A stretch of DNA of 64,000 nt from Deltaproteobacteria bacterium. Its GTDB lineage: Bacteria > Desulfobacterota > Desulfuromonadia > Desulfuromonadales > Geopsychrobacteraceae. Under the pieces are notes generated by a model. The model had not been told where the DNA came from and did not search any database. It worked only from the letters and a program-made list of their open reading frames with translations. Below are positions 40,308 to 52,036 of the stretch, piece by piece (within the stretch, counting starts at the first letter, position 1; every line of letters begins with the position of its first letter). The stretch covers positions 1 through 64,000 of the forward strand of contig JAJRWH010000013.1 of NCBI GenBank assembly GCA_024276935.1, read 5' to 3'. The translations under genes were made by a program, and so were the position numbers.

Positions 40308-41392
40308 TCCTTTTCTCCTGCCTGGGCCAACGGATAAGAACCGAGTATCTTTAAAAAGTGACAATAACCACGCAGCTCTTCAATTGCAGCCGTAATTTGA
40401 TCGTTATCGACATGGCCGACAAGATCGAGAAAAAAGATATATTCCCAGGCCTTCTGTTTCATCGGGCGACTTTCGATCTTCACCAGGTTGATATCGCGCT
40501 TACTGAAAGGCTCAAGCATACGATAAAGGATTCCTGGCTCGTCCCGAACACTGAACATGATTGAGGTTTTGTCCCGTCCGCTCGGTTCAGGGGTCTGACG
40601 GCCTATCACCAGAAAACGGGTGAAATTGTTCGGGTTGTCCTCGATTCTGGCCTTGACAACCTGTAAACCATACTGCCGGGCCGCTGCATGACTGGCCACT
40701 GCAGCCACAGATGCATCCTCCGCCGCCATCTGCGCGGCAGCAGCGGTGCTGGCCAAATCCACCTGAGGGGTATCACGCAAATTTTCTTCCAGCCAGCGAC
40801 GACATTGGGCCAATGCCTGGGGATGAGAAACGACCTTGCAAACCTGCTCCAACTGACCACTTTGTGACAACAGGTCATGAGATATTTCGAGAAGGATCTC
40901 GGCGATAACCTGCAAATCAGAACCAATGAACATATCAAGAGTGTGATTGACGACACCTTCAGTCGAGTTTTCGACCGGAACAACTCCGTAGTGCGCACGA
41001 CCACGCTCCACCTCTTCAAAAACTGCCGGGATACTTTTTTGCGGGACCAGTTGCGCCGACAAACCAAATTGTTCCATCGCTGCAACGTGTGTAAAGGTCG
41101 ATTGAGGCCCCAAGAAAGCAACCTTCATCGGCAGTTCCAGAGACAGCGATGCACTGATAATTTCGCGAAAAACCCGGCATACGGAATCATTGGGAAAAGG
41201 TCCCGGATTTTGTGACTGCAACCGCTCAAAGATCGCCCGCTCCCGGCTGGGCACATAAAACTCGCGACTGGCACCGGCCTTGGCCTTGCCGACTTCAAGC
41301 ACCACCTGGGCACGATCATTGAGCAGACCAAGAATCTGATCATCGATCTGGTCAATTATTGTCCGGAGTTTGTTCAGATCTGGACTCGACAT
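40304..41392 (-). CDS. pheA: Bifunctional chorismate mutase / prephenate dehydratase
   Basis: LNKLRTIIDQIDDQILGLLNDRAQVV; VAFLGPQSTFTHVAA; GVVPVENSTEGVVNHTLD; NNFTRFLVIGR; ESRPMKQKAWEYIFFLDL. Confidence 0.95.
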   Translation of the reverse strand: MSSPDLNKLRTIIDQIDDQILGLLNDRAQVVLEVGKAKAGASREFYVPSRERAIFERLQSQNPGPFPNDSVCRVFREIISASLSLELPMKVAFLGPQSTFTHVAAMEQFGLSAQLVPQKSIPAVFEEVERGRAHYGVVPVENSTEGVVNHTLDMFIGSDLQVIAEILLEISHDLLSQSGQLEQVCKVVSHPQALAQCRRWLEENLRDTPQVDLASTAAAAQMAAEDASVAAVASHAAARQYGLQVVKARIEDNPNNFTRFLVIGRQTPEPSGRDKTSIMFSVRDEPGILYRMLEPFSKRDINLVKIESRPMKQKAWEYIFFLDLVGHVDNDQITAAIEELRGYCHFLKILGSYPLAQAGEKE

Positions 41393-41664
41393 CTCGTCTC
41401 CCTGTCAGCCACTGAACCGCCAGATAAGCTTGATCCCATGATGGATCAATTGACGAATTCACGTTGAAAAAACAGCAGATTTGCGGGTCAGGAAATGTAG
41501 CTCATCCAAGGTCAAAATGCAACTTGCGCCATCAGTTCTGCCCGCCTCGATAACAGTAATCGGCTCAGCTCAATCGAGCCTTGACCACAAGTCTGTCGAC
41601 CGTTAGACTGCCGCGAGATAAATAAACCTGTGTGACTCTTTCCAACCGTGAACAAGGAGTTCCG

Positions 41665-42852
41665 ATGTCGATCATCGCTGCCAAAATCAACGACTGTATT
41701 GAAAAATCATCATGGATTCGCCGGATGTTTGAAGAAGGAGCAACCCTTCGTCAGCAATATGGTGATGACAAGGTCTTCGATTTCACCCTCGGCAATCCGA
41801 CGATGGAACCACCTGCCGAACTAAAGCAGGAGTTAAAACGCCTGGCAGATAATCCCGTTGCGGGCATGCACCGCTATATGAACAATGCCGGTTACGAAGA
41901 AACCCGCAGCGCAGTAGCTGAAATGATCACTGAGAAATGCACCCGGTCGGTCACTGCCGAACATATCGTGATGTCCTGCGGGGCGGGAGCTGCCTTGAAT
42001 GTCTGTTTGAAAACAATTCTCAATCCCGGCGATGAAGTCATTATCCTTACCCCGTTTTTTGTCGAATACAAATTTTATATCGACAATCAGGGCGGAGTTC
42101 CGGTGGTGGTGCCAACGAAGGATGATTTCCAGCCAAATCTGGATGCAATCGAAGCGGCAATCAACGAAAAAACCCGGGCACTTATTATCAACTCACCCAA
42201 TAATCCGACGGGTGTTATCTATCCCGCTGAGACACTCGAAAAACTTGGTGAATTACTAAAACGCAAGCAGAAACAATTTGGTCGGCCACTGACCGTTATC
42301 TCGGACGAACCCTATGCCCGAATCAGCTTCGAGCAACAGGTCCCCAATATTTTCGACTGGATAGAAAATTCGATTATCGTCACCTCTCATTCCAAAGACC
42401 TGGCACTGCCTGGTGAACGGATTGGATACCTGGCTGCCAACCCCGCCATGCCGCAGGTCGATCTGTTCATGCAAGGTGCGATTTTTTGCAATCGGGTCCT
42501 GGGTTTTGTCAATGCCCCTGCATTGATGCAACGCCTGGTCACCAACCTGCAACGCTGTAGTGTCGACATCGGTAAATACCGTAAAAAACGTGACCGCCTT
42601 TACGAATACCTGAGTTCTCTCGGGTTCAAGATGGTCAAGCCCGGTGGCGGATTCTACCTCTTCCCCCAATCTCCTCTGGCAGATGAGATGGAATTTATCA
42701 GCCTGGCACAAAAACATTTAATTCTGCTGGTTCCCGGTTCCGGCTTTGGAGCCCCCGGTTATTTCCGTATTGCCTATTGTGTCGATGACGAAATGATAGA
42801 ACGCAGTCTGACGGCCTGGCAGGCTCTGGCCAAAGAAATAGGACTTGCATAA
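41665..42852 (+). CDS. Pyridoxal phosphate-dependent aminotransferase (class I/II)
   Basis: FDFTLGNPTMEPP; INSPNNPTGVIYP; SHSKDLALPGERIGYLA. Start set after SD AAGGAG. Confidence 0.9.
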   Translation: MSIIAAKINDCIEKSSWIRRMFEEGATLRQQYGDDKVFDFTLGNPTMEPPAELKQELKRLADNPVAGMHRYMNNAGYEETRSAVAEMITEKCTRSVTAEHIVMSCGAGAALNVCLKTILNPGDEVIILTPFFVEYKFYIDNQGGVPVVVPTKDDFQPNLDAIEAAINEKTRALIINSPNNPTGVIYPAETLEKLGELLKRKQKQFGRPLTVISDEPYARISFEQQVPNIFDWIENSIIVTSHSKDLALPGERIGYLAANPAMPQVDLFMQGAIFCNRVLGFVNAPALMQRLVTNLQRCSVDIGKYRKKRDRLYEYLSSLGFKMVKPGGGFYLFPQSPLADEMEFISLAQKHLILLVPGSGFGAPGYFRIAYCVDDEMIERSLTAWQALAKEIGLA

Positions 42853-42876
42853 TAAAAAACATCATGACATGATACT

Positions 42877-42912
42877 AAAGAGCGCATAAATAAGCATAAT
42901 TATGCGCTCTTT
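42877..42912 (+). terminator. Terminator-like hairpin downstream of the aminotransferase
   Basis: AAAGAGCGCATAA / TTATGCGCTCTTT arms. Confidence 0.65.
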
Positions 42913-42921
42913 CAATACCGC

Positions 42922-42949
42922 TTGCACGGACGAATTTACGGGCTATATT
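42922..42949 (+). promoter_or_regulatory. Possible sigma70-type promoter for the downstream small ORF
   Basis: TTGCAC, 16-nt spacer, TATATT. Confidence 0.4.
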
Positions 42950-43022
42950 TAATAAATATACGTTTATCTGCCCGGTAAATGTATTTGTCGTTTCTGCTTC
43001 TGACCTGACTTAAGGGATCATC

Positions 43023-43319
43023 GTGACCTCTGTAACAGGCCTGCTGCCCCAGACATATACCCGATTGCAACCGCTCAGAGAGCAAAGGGTCGAGCCACGT
43101 CAGGAACAGGTTATTGAGGCAGAATGGCGTCCTCTCTACGATCCGGCCCCCTCGCTGTATTCAGCCAACTCCACTTCGGCAATTTTGGCAACGGGTGATT
43201 TTCAGCCAGGGCCTGAATCGCTCAATATTCGCAATATTCGCTATGCGGCGGCTAAATACCAGCAAATGACTCCTGAACTCCCCAACCTTCGCGGCAGCCG
43301 GGTGGACACGATCATCTAA
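43023..43319 (+). CDS. Hypothetical 98-aa protein (GTG start)
   Basis: Intact ORF with its own candidate promoter between plus- and minus-strand genes; no family recognised. Confidence 0.55.
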   Translation: MTSVTGLLPQTYTRLQPLREQRVEPRQEQVIEAEWRPLYDPAPSLYSANSTSAILATGDFQPGPESLNIRNIRYAAAKYQQMTPELPNLRGSRVDTII

Positions 43320-43343
43320 TCTGACAGCCCCAAGCCCCCGAAA

Positions 43344-45056
43344 TCAGACACAACTCGCTTTAAAATCCACCACCTGCAACTGCACCGAATCATTTCCCCT
43401 GAAACTGTTTATTTCCGGCTTGCCCAGCAGATCAATCGGGCCCTGCAGTTGTGCCAGGCGCTCTGCCTGACCAAACGCAATGCAATCGATACGATCACCC
43501 TGTGCTGCGACACTGAAACGAAGATGTTTTTCCCCTACGATTTTGGCCGATAAAACATCAAGATCACGACAGACAAAAGCAGGTTGAGGATTTCCTATCC
43601 CGAAAGGGGCCAGGTCGCCAAGTTGGACAACTGCCGTTTTCTCAAGCTCGCTCAACGTCACCTCTCCGTCATGTTCCAAACGCGGCAGCAGATCTTCGGC
43701 CTGTAATTGTTCCGCTGCGACTCGTTCAAAGTCGCGACGAAATTCAGCAACATCTTCTGCAGGTAAAGAGAGCCCTGCCGCAGCGGCATGACCACCATAA
43801 CTGCTAAGGGTATCTGCGGCGCGTCCTAAAGCCGCAAAAAGATGAAAACCATGAATTGAACGAGCAGATCCTTTGCCAACACCATCGGCAAGTGCGATCA
43901 GAATTGTTGGACGATAATACCGCTCAACCAAACGACTGGCAACAATGCCAATCACGCCCGGATGCCAACCCTCGGCAGCCAGGACCAGGCTGAAATCTCC
44001 CCCCTGCCCTTCTTCAACCTGGGCAATTGCCTGTTGCAGGGTCTGCGCCTCGAGCTGCTGACGTTCAAGGTTGCAGCGATCAAGATGCCGAGCCAGATCA
44101 GGCATTGCCAGAGGGCCTTCATCAAGCAACAGCTGGACACCCAGCGCCGCATCCTCCAGACGTCCAGCAGCATTCAAGCGTGGTGCAAGACGAAACCCGA
44201 CACTGCCACAGGTAACTTTTTTCACATCGGCCACCTGTTTCAATGCTTTCACTCCGGGCCGATATGCCGAATCCAGCCCTTGAAGTCCATAGCGCACCAG
44301 AATACGGTTTACCCCTGTCAGCGGAACCATATCAGCAATGGTTCCCAGTGCGACCAGATCAAGACTCTGACGTAAATCGGGTTCAGAACGGTCCTTAAAC
44401 CAGCCATTTTCACGTAAACGTCGCCGCAGACTCAGAAGTAAAAAGAACGCAACACCCACTCCGGCCAGATCCGGCCAGGGAAATCGATTGGCGGGCAGAT
44501 GAGGATTAACCAAAGCTGAACAGGTGGGCAGTTGCGCGGGAGGCTGATGATGATCGGTAATAATCAGGTCAAGACCGAGCTCATTCACCAGATCAGCCTC
44601 GGCCAGAGCTGACACACCACAATCGACCGAAACAATGAGAGAACAGCCTGACCGGGCAGCCCGATTGATCGCTTCACCCGACAAACCATAACCATCCCGG
44701 GTCCGCAATGGGATGTGGTACTCCACATCAGCCCCAAAATTGCGCAGTGTTTCGACAAGCAAAGCGGTTCCGGTAATGCCATCAACATCGTAATCACCAT
44801 GAACCGCGATACGTTCATGCCGATACAAAGCCTGTTCAAGTCTGGAAACGGCAATTTCCATCTCAGGCAAAAGATCAGGATCTGGAAGTGAACTTAATCT
44901 GGCATGAAGAAAGTCTCGCGCCACTTCGGCAGAAGATATCCCTCGATTGACGAGAACCTTTGCCGTCAATGGCATGATGTCCAATTCTGTCATCAATTCT
45001 GTTATTTTTTTCTGTTCAGAAATGCGAGCGACCCAGCGCTTTTTCTCTGTTGTCAT
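43344..45056 (-). CDS. recJ: Single-stranded-DNA-specific exonuclease RecJ
   Basis: VHGDYDVDGITGTALLVETL; ITDHHQPP; ALVNPHLP; GSARSIHGFHLFAAL; GGHAAAAGLSL. Confidence 0.95.
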   Translation of the reverse strand: MTTEKKRWVARISEQKKITELMTELDIMPLTAKVLVNRGISSAEVARDFLHARLSSLPDPDLLPEMEIAVSRLEQALYRHERIAVHGDYDVDGITGTALLVETLRNFGADVEYHIPLRTRDGYGLSGEAINRAARSGCSLIVSVDCGVSALAEADLVNELGLDLIITDHHQPPAQLPTCSALVNPHLPANRFPWPDLAGVGVAFFLLLSLRRRLRENGWFKDRSEPDLRQSLDLVALGTIADMVPLTGVNRILVRYGLQGLDSAYRPGVKALKQVADVKKVTCGSVGFRLAPRLNAAGRLEDAALGVQLLLDEGPLAMPDLARHLDRCNLERQQLEAQTLQQAIAQVEEGQGGDFSLVLAAEGWHPGVIGIVASRLVERYYRPTILIALADGVGKGSARSIHGFHLFAALGRAADTLSSYGGHAAAAGLSLPAEDVAEFRRDFERVAAEQLQAEDLLPRLEHDGEVTLSELEKTAVVQLGDLAPFGIGNPQPAFVCRDLDVLSAKIVGEKHLRFSVAAQGDRIDCIAFGQAERLAQLQGPIDLLGKPEINSFRGNDSVQLQVVDFKASCV

Positions 45057-45943
45057 CGGGCTTCCTTGTGGTTTCCGCCAGGACGTTCAAGAACGGGACG
45101 ATAAACAACCCGACCAAGCCAGTCGTCAACCCGGCCATCAAAGAAGAATTCTTCCAGATCCGAACCGGCAGAATCGCTCCAGTAGTTATTTCGCAGATCA
45201 ACCGGTTTTCGAAGCCCTTCCCCCAGACTGACCTGATAGGGACGGTTTTCGATAAAGCTGTTGCCCTCGATTCGATAATCGCGGGGTTCGGCAGAAATAA
45301 ATAACCCCTTGCCGTTAGATTGAATCAGATTGTTTCTGATAACCGGAGCACCAAAATGGAATCGGATCGCAGTTCCATTGTTTTCAAAAAGATTGTTTTC
45401 AACCCGCAGTCTGGTATCGTGAAAACGCACTCCGACATGATTATTTTTAAAAGTAGAATATTCAATACTGACCCGCGAATTTCGGGCATGGATAGCACTG
45501 TCGGCCTGTTTAAACCGACAATATTTAAAAAATGCCCCTGGAGAATCCTCAATATTAACCCCTCCCCAACTTCCGGCATTACCTGCGGGATCACCCGCCA
45601 TGAAAATAATTGGGTTTTCCTTGGTACCACGCGCGTTCAACCGACCCCGGACAATCAGTTCACTGCCAGTAAAGTAGGGATGTTCCTGATAAAGGTCTTC
45701 TCCAGGAGCCGGCGGGTCAAAAAGAATTCGGGTGCCGGGAGCAATTGTCAGCTCCGCTGATTTGGCAAGAATAAGATCACCACTTAGACGAACTTCTCCC
45801 TGCCAATAAATATGACCTTTGAGGACCTGCCCTGTCGGCTGCCCTCTGTAAAGACAGGAAACAGGGCCAAGCAGCAACATCAGATAACAGAATAAACGCA
45901 GCATGTCCAATGGGATCCAAAAGTGAAATGACGACGGAAGCAA
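45053..45943 (-). CDS. Right-handed parallel beta-helix protein with N-terminal lipoprotein-like signal
   Basis: LLGPVSCLYRG lipobox-like; repeats such as IEYSTFKNNHVGVRFHDTRLRVENNLFENNGTAIRFHFGAPVIRNNLIQSNGKG. Confidence 0.8.
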   Translation of the reverse strand: MLPSSFHFWIPLDMLRLFCYLMLLLGPVSCLYRGQPTGQVLKGHIYWQGEVRLSGDLILAKSAELTIAPGTRILFDPPAPGEDLYQEHPYFTGSELIVRGRLNARGTKENPIIFMAGDPAGNAGSWGGVNIEDSPGAFFKYCRFKQADSAIHARNSRVSIEYSTFKNNHVGVRFHDTRLRVENNLFENNGTAIRFHFGAPVIRNNLIQSNGKGLFISAEPRDYRIEGNSFIENRPYQVSLGEGLRKPVDLRNNYWSDSAGSDLEEFFFDGRVDDWLGRVVYRPVLERPGGNHKEAR

Positions 45944-45944
45944 G

Positions 45945-45977
45945 AACGGCCAGCCCGTTGTTCGGGCTGGCCGTTCA
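45945..45977. terminator. Terminator-like hairpin
   Basis: 14-bp perfect arms GAACGGCCAGCCCG / CGGGCTGGCCGTTC, 5-nt loop. Confidence 0.6.
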
Positions 45978-45987
45978 CAGGGAACAA

Positions 45988-46554
45988 TCAGTTACCACCA
46001 GAGGTCGGATGGTTTTTTATGAAATCCAGTTCTGCGCGAACCTGATCAGAACCGTTCCCAGAAGGATTAAGTGTCAGGTAACGCTCCCAGACCTCTTTGG
46101 CCCGTTTGAAATCCTGAAGATCGTAACGATAAACGATCCCCAGATTAAACAGACTCTGAATATGAGTCGGGTCGACCTTGGCTGCTTGCTCAAAATTGGT
46201 TACGGCCTTGTCAAACCAGCCAACCTTGCGAAACATGACTCCCTGATCAGTCAGGACGTTGGGATCATCCCCCTTGATTGCCAGAGCCTTGTCGTACGCA
46301 TCAATCGATTTCATCGGCTGATTCGAATCGAAATAGGCATTTCCCAACTGAACCCAGGCATTACGATTTCCCGGTTCTTTTGCCACAATCCCTTCCAGCA
46401 TTGAAATCTGCTGGCTGGCATTGACTGCCGGAGCCGCTGCGACTGGCGCTGATGCAACAGAACGGTCATCTTTACGTGCATTGGTAAAGATAACACCGAC
46501 CAAAACACCAACAACCAATGCAACAACAGCAAAAAGAATCGTTTCTTTTTTCAT
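45988..46554 (-). CDS. Membrane-anchored TPR protein
   Basis: N-terminal TM; repeats NAWVQLGNAYFDSNQPMKSIDAYDKAL and PNVLTDQGVMFRKVGWFDKAVTNFEQAAKVDP. Confidence 0.85.
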   Translation of the reverse strand: MKKETILFAVVALVVGVLVGVIFTNARKDDRSVASAPVAAAPAVNASQQISMLEGIVAKEPGNRNAWVQLGNAYFDSNQPMKSIDAYDKALAIKGDDPNVLTDQGVMFRKVGWFDKAVTNFEQAAKVDPTHIQSLFNLGIVYRYDLQDFKRAKEVWERYLTLNPSGNGSDQVRAELDFIKNHPTSGGN

Positions 46555-46575
46555 CCGGATCTCCTTGAAGGCCTG

Positions 46576-47481
46576 TTAACTCTTTCGGGCTTGGCGCTGC
46601 TCCCAGAATATCAGAATTGGGCTGGCAACGAAAACCGATGAATAGGTACCAACCAGAACACCGATCAGCATGGCAAAGGCAAAATTGTGAATAACGCCTC
46701 CCCCCAGAACAAAAAGAGCCAGAATAACCAACATGGTCGTCCCTGAAGTCAACAGGGTTCGTGACAAGGTGTCATTGATGCTGCGATTGACAATAAAGGA
46801 AAAACCTTCCTTGTTGTGACGACCAAGATTCTCACGAATCCGGTCATAGACGATAATGGTGTCATTCAACGAGTAACCGATAATCGCCAAAAATGCTGCA
46901 ATAATCGGCAAATCAATTTCTTTACCAAAGAGACTGAATGCCCCCAGGGTAATCACGACATCATGGATCAGGGCAATGATGGCTCCCACGGCAAAACGAA
47001 ATTCGAACCGCCAGGAAATATAAGCCAGAATTCCCAACATCGCATAAAGGATTGCTTTCAAACCTTTCAGGCGCAAATCCTTGCCAACCTGAGGACCGAC
47101 CATTTCTGTCCGGCGGACATCAACCTTGTCGCTACCGTAGGTTGCCGCCAACTGCTCCTGAACGCTCTGAGCAAGCCCTTTGAGTTTTGCCGAAGTATTT
47201 TCCATCCGGATCATGAACTCGTTTTTGTCATCACCAAACTGCTGGACAACCAGGCTGCCAAGATTCATCCCCTTGAGAGCCTCCTTGATCTCGGCCGCTC
47301 CGGTTGGTTCGGTAAAACGGACCTGAACCAGCGTTCCACCTGCGAAATCAATCCCGTAATCAGGGCCACCTTTGCTTATCAATGAAACAATACCAACCGC
47401 AATCAACAGCAGCGAAACAATAATTGCAATTTTCCGCTTGCCGACAAAGTCGATATTGGTATCCGATTTGATCAACTGCAT
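46576..47481 (-). CDS. secF: Protein translocase subunit SecF
   Basis: GPDYGIDFAGGTLVQVRF; GYSLNDTIIVYDRIREN. Confidence 0.95.
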   Translation of the reverse strand: MQLIKSDTNIDFVGKRKIAIIVSLLLIAVGIVSLISKGGPDYGIDFAGGTLVQVRFTEPTGAAEIKEALKGMNLGSLVVQQFGDDKNEFMIRMENTSAKLKGLAQSVQEQLAATYGSDKVDVRRTEMVGPQVGKDLRLKGLKAILYAMLGILAYISWRFEFRFAVGAIIALIHDVVITLGAFSLFGKEIDLPIIAAFLAIIGYSLNDTIIVYDRIRENLGRHNKEGFSFIVNRSINDTLSRTLLTSGTTMLVILALFVLGGGVIHNFAFAMLIGVLVGTYSSVFVASPILIFWEQRQARKS

Positions 47482-47496
47482 TTCCGGAACCTCCTT

Positions 47497-49107
47497 TTAA
47501 ATGCTCAGCCGCCGCACTTGCCGGCGGTTCAGGAAAAAGTCGAAGATCACTCGCGAAACAAAAATCGCGGTAAAAAGCGAAGCCACAATACCAATTGACA
47601 AGGTTACGGCAAATCCTTTAACCGGTCCGGTCCCGAACTGAAACAGGACCAATGCGGCAAGCAAAGTCGTCAGGTTGGCATCCATAATGGTCATAAATGC
47701 TTTGCCATAACCAAGATCAAGAGCGACTTTGGGGGCTTTCCCCAGGCGTAACTCTTCTCTGACCCGCTCGAAAATAAGCACGTTTGCATCAACCGCCATC
47801 CCCACGGTCAAAACGATTCCGGCAATACCCGGCAAGGTCAGAGTCGCTCCGAACAAAGAAAGCATCGCACCGATAAAAACCACGTTGAGGATCAGGGCAA
47901 AAACGGCCACCAGGCCAGAGAGGTTGTAGTAAATAATCATCGCGGCAACGACCAGAAGACTGCCGACAATGATTGATTTGATCCCCTTGCTGATCGAGTC
48001 ATGTCCCAAAGAGGGACCAACCGTTCTGTTTTCAAGGATTTTAACCGGTGCAGGCAATGACCCGGCTCGCAGGACAATCGCCAGATCTGTCGCTTCCTGT
48101 GACGTGAATGAGCCGGAGATCTGGGCGCTGCCACCCGAGATACGTTCACGGATAACCGGAGCCGAATAAACCGTATCATCCAGCACAATCGCCATCCGCT
48201 TGCCAATATTGGCAGCGGTCAACTGGTCAAAGCGTTTGGCTCCGACACGGTTGAAATCAATCGAAACATAAGGTTCGTTGTAGCGGGTATCGATTCGCAC
48301 ATTGGCATCCTCCAGCAAATCCCCGGTCAACGAGGTCTTGGTATAGACGACAATCGGTGTTTCCGTCACGGCTCCGGTACGCTTGTTGGTATCGCGCTCA
48401 TAGAGCAACTGAGTCCCGGCGGGCAGGTTACCCTTTTGGGCTTCAGCAATATCAACATTCTCGGCAACCATTTTGAAGTCGAGCCGCGCGGTCTTTCCGA
48501 TCAGGGCAATCGCTCGTTCCGGATCTTTGATCCCGGGCAACTGGATCAGGATGCGGTTGTCTGACTGACGCTGCAGGGTCGGTTCACTGACCCCGAACTC
48601 GTCAACCCGGTTCCGCATGGTTTCAAGCGCCTGACGTACTGCGTAATCCGCAATATTTTCGGCTTCTTTTTGACTGAGTTGATAATGTTTTTCGATGTAG
48701 CCACCGCGCGCGGGCAGGGTCTCTCCCTCCAGGCTGGGAAAGTTCTCAGCCATCAGGGCATCGACCTGGGCACTGGCGTCAGCATCATACACAATAACAA
48801 CCAGCCGACCACCTTGACGGCGCTCAATCCGCTTGAACACAATGTCCTTTTCACGCAACAGGGCATCGACCTGGTCACTCAGGGAATCGACCCGGCTTTC
48901 AACAGCCTTGTCGACATCGACTCCCAGAACCAGGTGCATCCCACCCTGAAGATCGAGCCCTCGATGAATTGGATCAACCGCGTTCTGCCACCAACCGGGC
49001 AAGCTATCCTGCATGACGGTTGGCGCCAGCGAGAACAGGGCCAGAATCAAGCAGATCAGAACGACCAGACCCCGAATCTTGATACTCTTCGACATAATTG
49101 TCGCCAC
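47497..49107 (-). CDS. secD: Protein translocase subunit SecD
   Basis: HRGLDLQGGMHLVLGVD; ILIQLPGIKDPERA; GMAVDANVLIFERVREE. Confidence 0.96.
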   Translation of the reverse strand: MATIMSKSIKIRGLVVLICLILALFSLAPTVMQDSLPGWWQNAVDPIHRGLDLQGGMHLVLGVDVDKAVESRVDSLSDQVDALLREKDIVFKRIERRQGGRLVVIVYDADASAQVDALMAENFPSLEGETLPARGGYIEKHYQLSQKEAENIADYAVRQALETMRNRVDEFGVSEPTLQRQSDNRILIQLPGIKDPERAIALIGKTARLDFKMVAENVDIAEAQKGNLPAGTQLLYERDTNKRTGAVTETPIVVYTKTSLTGDLLEDANVRIDTRYNEPYVSIDFNRVGAKRFDQLTAANIGKRMAIVLDDTVYSAPVIRERISGGSAQISGSFTSQEATDLAIVLRAGSLPAPVKILENRTVGPSLGHDSISKGIKSIIVGSLLVVAAMIIYYNLSGLVAVFALILNVVFIGAMLSLFGATLTLPGIAGIVLTVGMAVDANVLIFERVREELRLGKAPKVALDLGYGKAFMTIMDANLTTLLAALVLFQFGTGPVKGFAVTLSIGIVASLFTAIFVSRVIFDFFLNRRQVRRLSI

Positions 49108-49148
49108 TCCTTTCAGACGAACATTCTGAAGATATAAGGTCCGTCGCC

Positions 49149-49460
49149 TCAGGCGTCGCCTTTTACTTCAGTGATCGAAACGCGGTTCAGTTTAATTTTG
49201 ACGCCGGTTGCAACTTCAATGGTAACCGTTGAATCTTCAACCGCGGCAACCTTGCCATAGATACCTCCAGCAGTTACAACCTGATCACCTGCTTTTAAGG
49301 CACTGACCAGTTCACGATGTTGCTTGGCCCGCTTTTGCTGTGGACGAATCAACAGAAAATAAAAAATAGCAAACATCAGGACCAGCATGATCAGTCCCTC
49401 GTAGCCCTGCTGTCCCCCTTGTGAGCCACTACCCGCCATGGCAAATGCTTCTGATACCAT
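49149..49460 (-). CDS. yajC: Preprotein translocase subunit YajC
   Basis: YFLLIRPQQKRAKQHRELVSALKAGDQVVTAGGIYGKV. Confidence 0.95.
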   Translation of the reverse strand: MVSEAFAMAGSGSQGGQQGYEGLIMLVLMFAIFYFLLIRPQQKRAKQHRELVSALKAGDQVVTAGGIYGKVAAVEDSTVTIEVATGVKIKLNRVSITEVKGDA

Positions 49461-49507
49461 CGATTCAATCTCCTTTTGTTGAATAATGATTGATCATAAA
49501 AAACAAC

Positions 49508-51665
<2,158 letters not shown>

Positions 51666-51827
51666 GAGATCCGCTTGTCTACACCCTTTTGCTGGGCAAA
51701 CCAGCGACTTAGAAAATCATAGTTGGGAAGCAAAGTCAAATCCAATTTCCACGCAATCAAACATGTTGTCTTGGCCGATTTTCCTATATTCAAGAATCAC
51801 TATAAATGGTATATTAGCCAACTAGGC

Positions 51828-51843
51828 TGGCAGATAATTTGCA
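51828..51843 (+). promoter_or_regulatory. Candidate sigma54 (-24/-12) promoter upstream of the HD-GYP gene
   Basis: TGGCAGATAATTTGCA matches TGGCA-N6-TTGCA spacing. Confidence 0.45.
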
Positions 51844-52036
51844 CAGTCATTCACCACCTTCAAAACTATGGTGCGACATGTTTGGCATGAGCACAAGGTC
51901 GGTGCCTCCAGAAAACCTGTTTGTTGCGAAGGAATCTGTGCAACCCGGAAGACACAATGTGAGGGGGGAAACTGTGAATTCGGGCTTTTAACGAGTCAGA
52001 TGCAGCTTTTCAACGGAATGGACATCGTTCATTAAA

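Noticed and set aside
51844-52036. c-di-GMP (GEMM) riboswitch upstream of the HD-GYP gene
   Set aside because: No convincing GEMM core could be seen by eye; left as a leader to be scanned computationally.
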